This document shows positions 62,970 through 64,000 of a DNA stretch of 64,000 nucleotides, piece after piece. Position 1 is the first letter of the stretch, and every line of letters begins with the position of its first letter. A program made the translations under genes and the position numbers. The notes beneath the pieces are model-generated. The model did not search any database. It was given only the letters and a program-made list of their open reading frames with translations, and had not been told where the DNA came from. The DNA is from Alteromonas aquimaris (GTDB lineage: Bacteria > Pseudomonadota > Gammaproteobacteria > Enterobacterales > Alteromonadaceae): positions 802,271 through 866,270 of the forward strand of contig NZ_JAPFRD010000011.1 in NCBI RefSeq assembly GCF_026183695.1, written 5' to 3'.

Positions 62970-62979
62970 GGAAATTTCC
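62970..62979 (-). promoter_or_regulatory. Island palindrome copy 7, before cas10
   Basis: GGAAATTTCC. On the minus strand a -10-like CATAAT (62941-62936) lies 29 nt away and the cas10 start is 67 nt away. A half copy (GAAATTTCC, 63100-63108) is nearby. Confidence 0.7.
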
Positions 62980-63224
62980 AGTAAAGAATGGGTGAAAAGC
63001 AGCGAAATGTTTATATCTTTATAATTTTAATGGCTAACAAAAAATTGCAATATCAGCTACAAGCGAATCTTAAACGGCTTCTTCCAATTTCTAGAATCAG
63101 AAATTTCCATCAAGCTTAACGAAATTTAGATGTGTGAAAATTAGTCCAGTTACACATTACCTGAAAAGACAGCAAACAAAATTAGTAACTGAATAGCAAA
63201 CTAATTTATGCATTGGAGAAGTAT
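62980..63224. other. Divergent intergenic region, cas10 / membrane protein gene
   Basis: It contains the half palindrome GAAATTTCC at 63100-63108 and AT-rich DNA. No gene is visible. Its -10 and spacing relative to the next gene are poor, so I do not call it a full promoter. Confidence 0.4.
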
Positions 63225-63614
63225 ATGCAGTTAACACAATTTGAATTTTTTTATGAAGATATTACCGCCAACTTTTTTTGGGCATTAGTTCCAGCGGCAG
63301 CACACCTTATATTGATGGTGATGTACTATCCGGCAATTGTAAGACTGCTGACCACAGAGGCTAATGCAGCAATGAAAATACTATTTGGTGGCCTGGCAAT
63401 CTCATTAATTTTAAGCTTCAGTATCATTGGTTTCGTTGACCATCAGGTAGATGCAAATTATGCAAAGGCTATAAAGGATTACAAAATCTGGCTATCGACC
63501 CTTAATGCTGACACCGTTAAAAAATTAGCCAAGAGCGCGGAATTAAGTCAGAAGTCGAAAGAGGTTGTTATCGAATATCTGAATGAAAACCATCCGGGCT
63601 GGTCATTGGAGTAA
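63225..63614 (+). CDS. Two-segment membrane protein divergent from cas10
   Basis: A 129-residue protein. Two hydrophobic segments (about 16-41, FFWALVPAAAHLILMVMYYPAI; about 50-74, ILFGGLAISLILSFSIIGFV) are followed by a soluble helical tail (KLAKSAELSQKSKEVVIEYLNENHPGW). The ATG at 63225 has GGAGAA 4-5 nt upstream. It is divergent from the cas10 operon and separated by the intergenic palindromes. The family is unknown. It may be a membrane effector or accessory protein of the CRISPR system, on position alone. Confidence 0.5.
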   Translation: MQLTQFEFFYEDITANFFWALVPAAAHLILMVMYYPAIVRLLTTEANAAMKILFGGLAISLILSFSIIGFVDHQVDANYAKAIKDYKIWLSTLNADTVKKLAKSAELSQKSKEVVIEYLNENHPGWSLE

Positions 63615-63839
63615 ACTTCCCCGCATAGTCTCTAGTAATTTGTCAGGCATTAGCTGGTCATCGCTCTTTCTTCTTTGACAATAAGGATGAGTTGCATGAC
63701 CTTTTCCCTCCTTTTTCGATGCCTAATAAATATGCTGTAAATAGCTGTTAACGCCAAGCCATCTCTGATTATTGTGATAGACAGCCACTTACAAAAAATA
63801 GCTTATAGTCTGTGATTGGAAAATTTTAGCAGAATCCTC

Positions 63840-64000
63840 CTACTTACTCATTTCTCTAGGAGGAATTTTCATGGTTAGTTCATAGAATTCGTCAATCTCA
63901 ATCGAATTTATAGGGTCTATCTCTGAATCAAACCGGGTTTGTCGGAGGCTAATTATCTTGAGAGAATTAGCCAATGAACAAGAGAGTAACGTATTCCCCA
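63840..64000 (-). CDS. C-terminal end of a gene extending beyond the window
   Basis: An open minus-strand frame runs from the window edge to a TAG at 63840-63842 (53 codons). It reads GNTLLSCSLANSLKIIS and ends KIPPREMSK. The family is unknown; the short length makes this uncertain. Confidence 0.35.
   Translation of the reverse strand, partial: GNTLLSCSLANSLKIISLRQTRFDSEIDPINSIEIDEFYELTMKIPPREMSK

Noticed and set aside
63100..63108. GAAATTTCC before the membrane protein gene
   Set aside because: One arm is incomplete, no good -10 lies 28 nt away and the gene start is 116 nt away. I do not count it as an eighth site.

Overview
The window looks like chromosome of a marine gammaproteobacterium of the Alteromonas/Paraglaciecola kind. 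This is inferred from gene content: a fused SecDF, a KefB/C-type antiporter, an RpoH-like sigma factor, DegQ and IbpA-type Hsp20, a PEP-CTERM remnant, and moderate GC. No ribosomal marker is present, so the genus is a guess.

Positions 1-35000 are mostly ordinary single genes and short operons. They include an AhpD-like protein, exported proteins, a KefB/C antiporter, two isochorismatase-fold hydrolases, an EamA exporter behind an AraC regulator, an FAD protein with an SDR dehydrogenase, two YetF-type (DUF421) proteins, a membrane/coiled-coil protein followed by a channel-like protein, and twin exported proteins with short P-x-V-x-V repeats. They continue with a GAF-PAS hybrid histidine kinase, a GntA-like hydroxylase next to a DUF1989 protein, an RpoH-like sigma factor, glutamine-dependent NAD synthetase, a ferritin-like protein, DegQ, Hsp20 with a heat-shock promoter, SecDF and a quinone oxidoreductase.

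At 35514-35833 (minus) lies a tRNA with anticodon CAU whose anticodon loop is split by a 243-nt group I intron. It resembles the intron of Azoarcus tRNA-Ile(CAU). A strong promoter precedes it. An accessory island begins just beyond it.

From about 36.2 kb to at least 63.6 kb is a type III-D CRISPR-Cas island. It holds a tightly overlapped operon on the minus strand (cas10, cas7, csx10, a double cas7, csx19, a TIGR03986 RAMP, cas6), an adaptation module (Mrr-like protein, cas1, cas2), three arrays of one repeat (36, 3 and 10 units), each behind a copy of the same leader, and cyclic-oligoadenylate genes. The latter are a Csx16-CARF-PD-(D/E)xK fusion, a stand-alone Csx16 and an NE0113/TIGR02584 CARF protein. 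Cas10 keeps GGDD and lacks an HD nuclease domain, so signalling through cyclic oligoadenylates should be the main output.

The most striking feature is a palindrome, GGAAATTTCC, found at seven places in the island and serving eight transcription starts, one pair divergently. At each a -10-like hexamer lies about 28 nt downstream and a start codon usually about 60-70 nt downstream. The palindrome would then sit near -44, where an activator binds. These promoters connect the cas operon, cas1-cas2, the CARF genes, two duplicated membrane-protein plus CRISPR-array cassettes, a small membrane protein with a nuclease-like partner, and an operon for envelope proteins that includes a caspase-like protein without its catalytic cysteine. 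I propose one co-regulated defence regulon with an envelope arm. Its regulator is not identified in the window.
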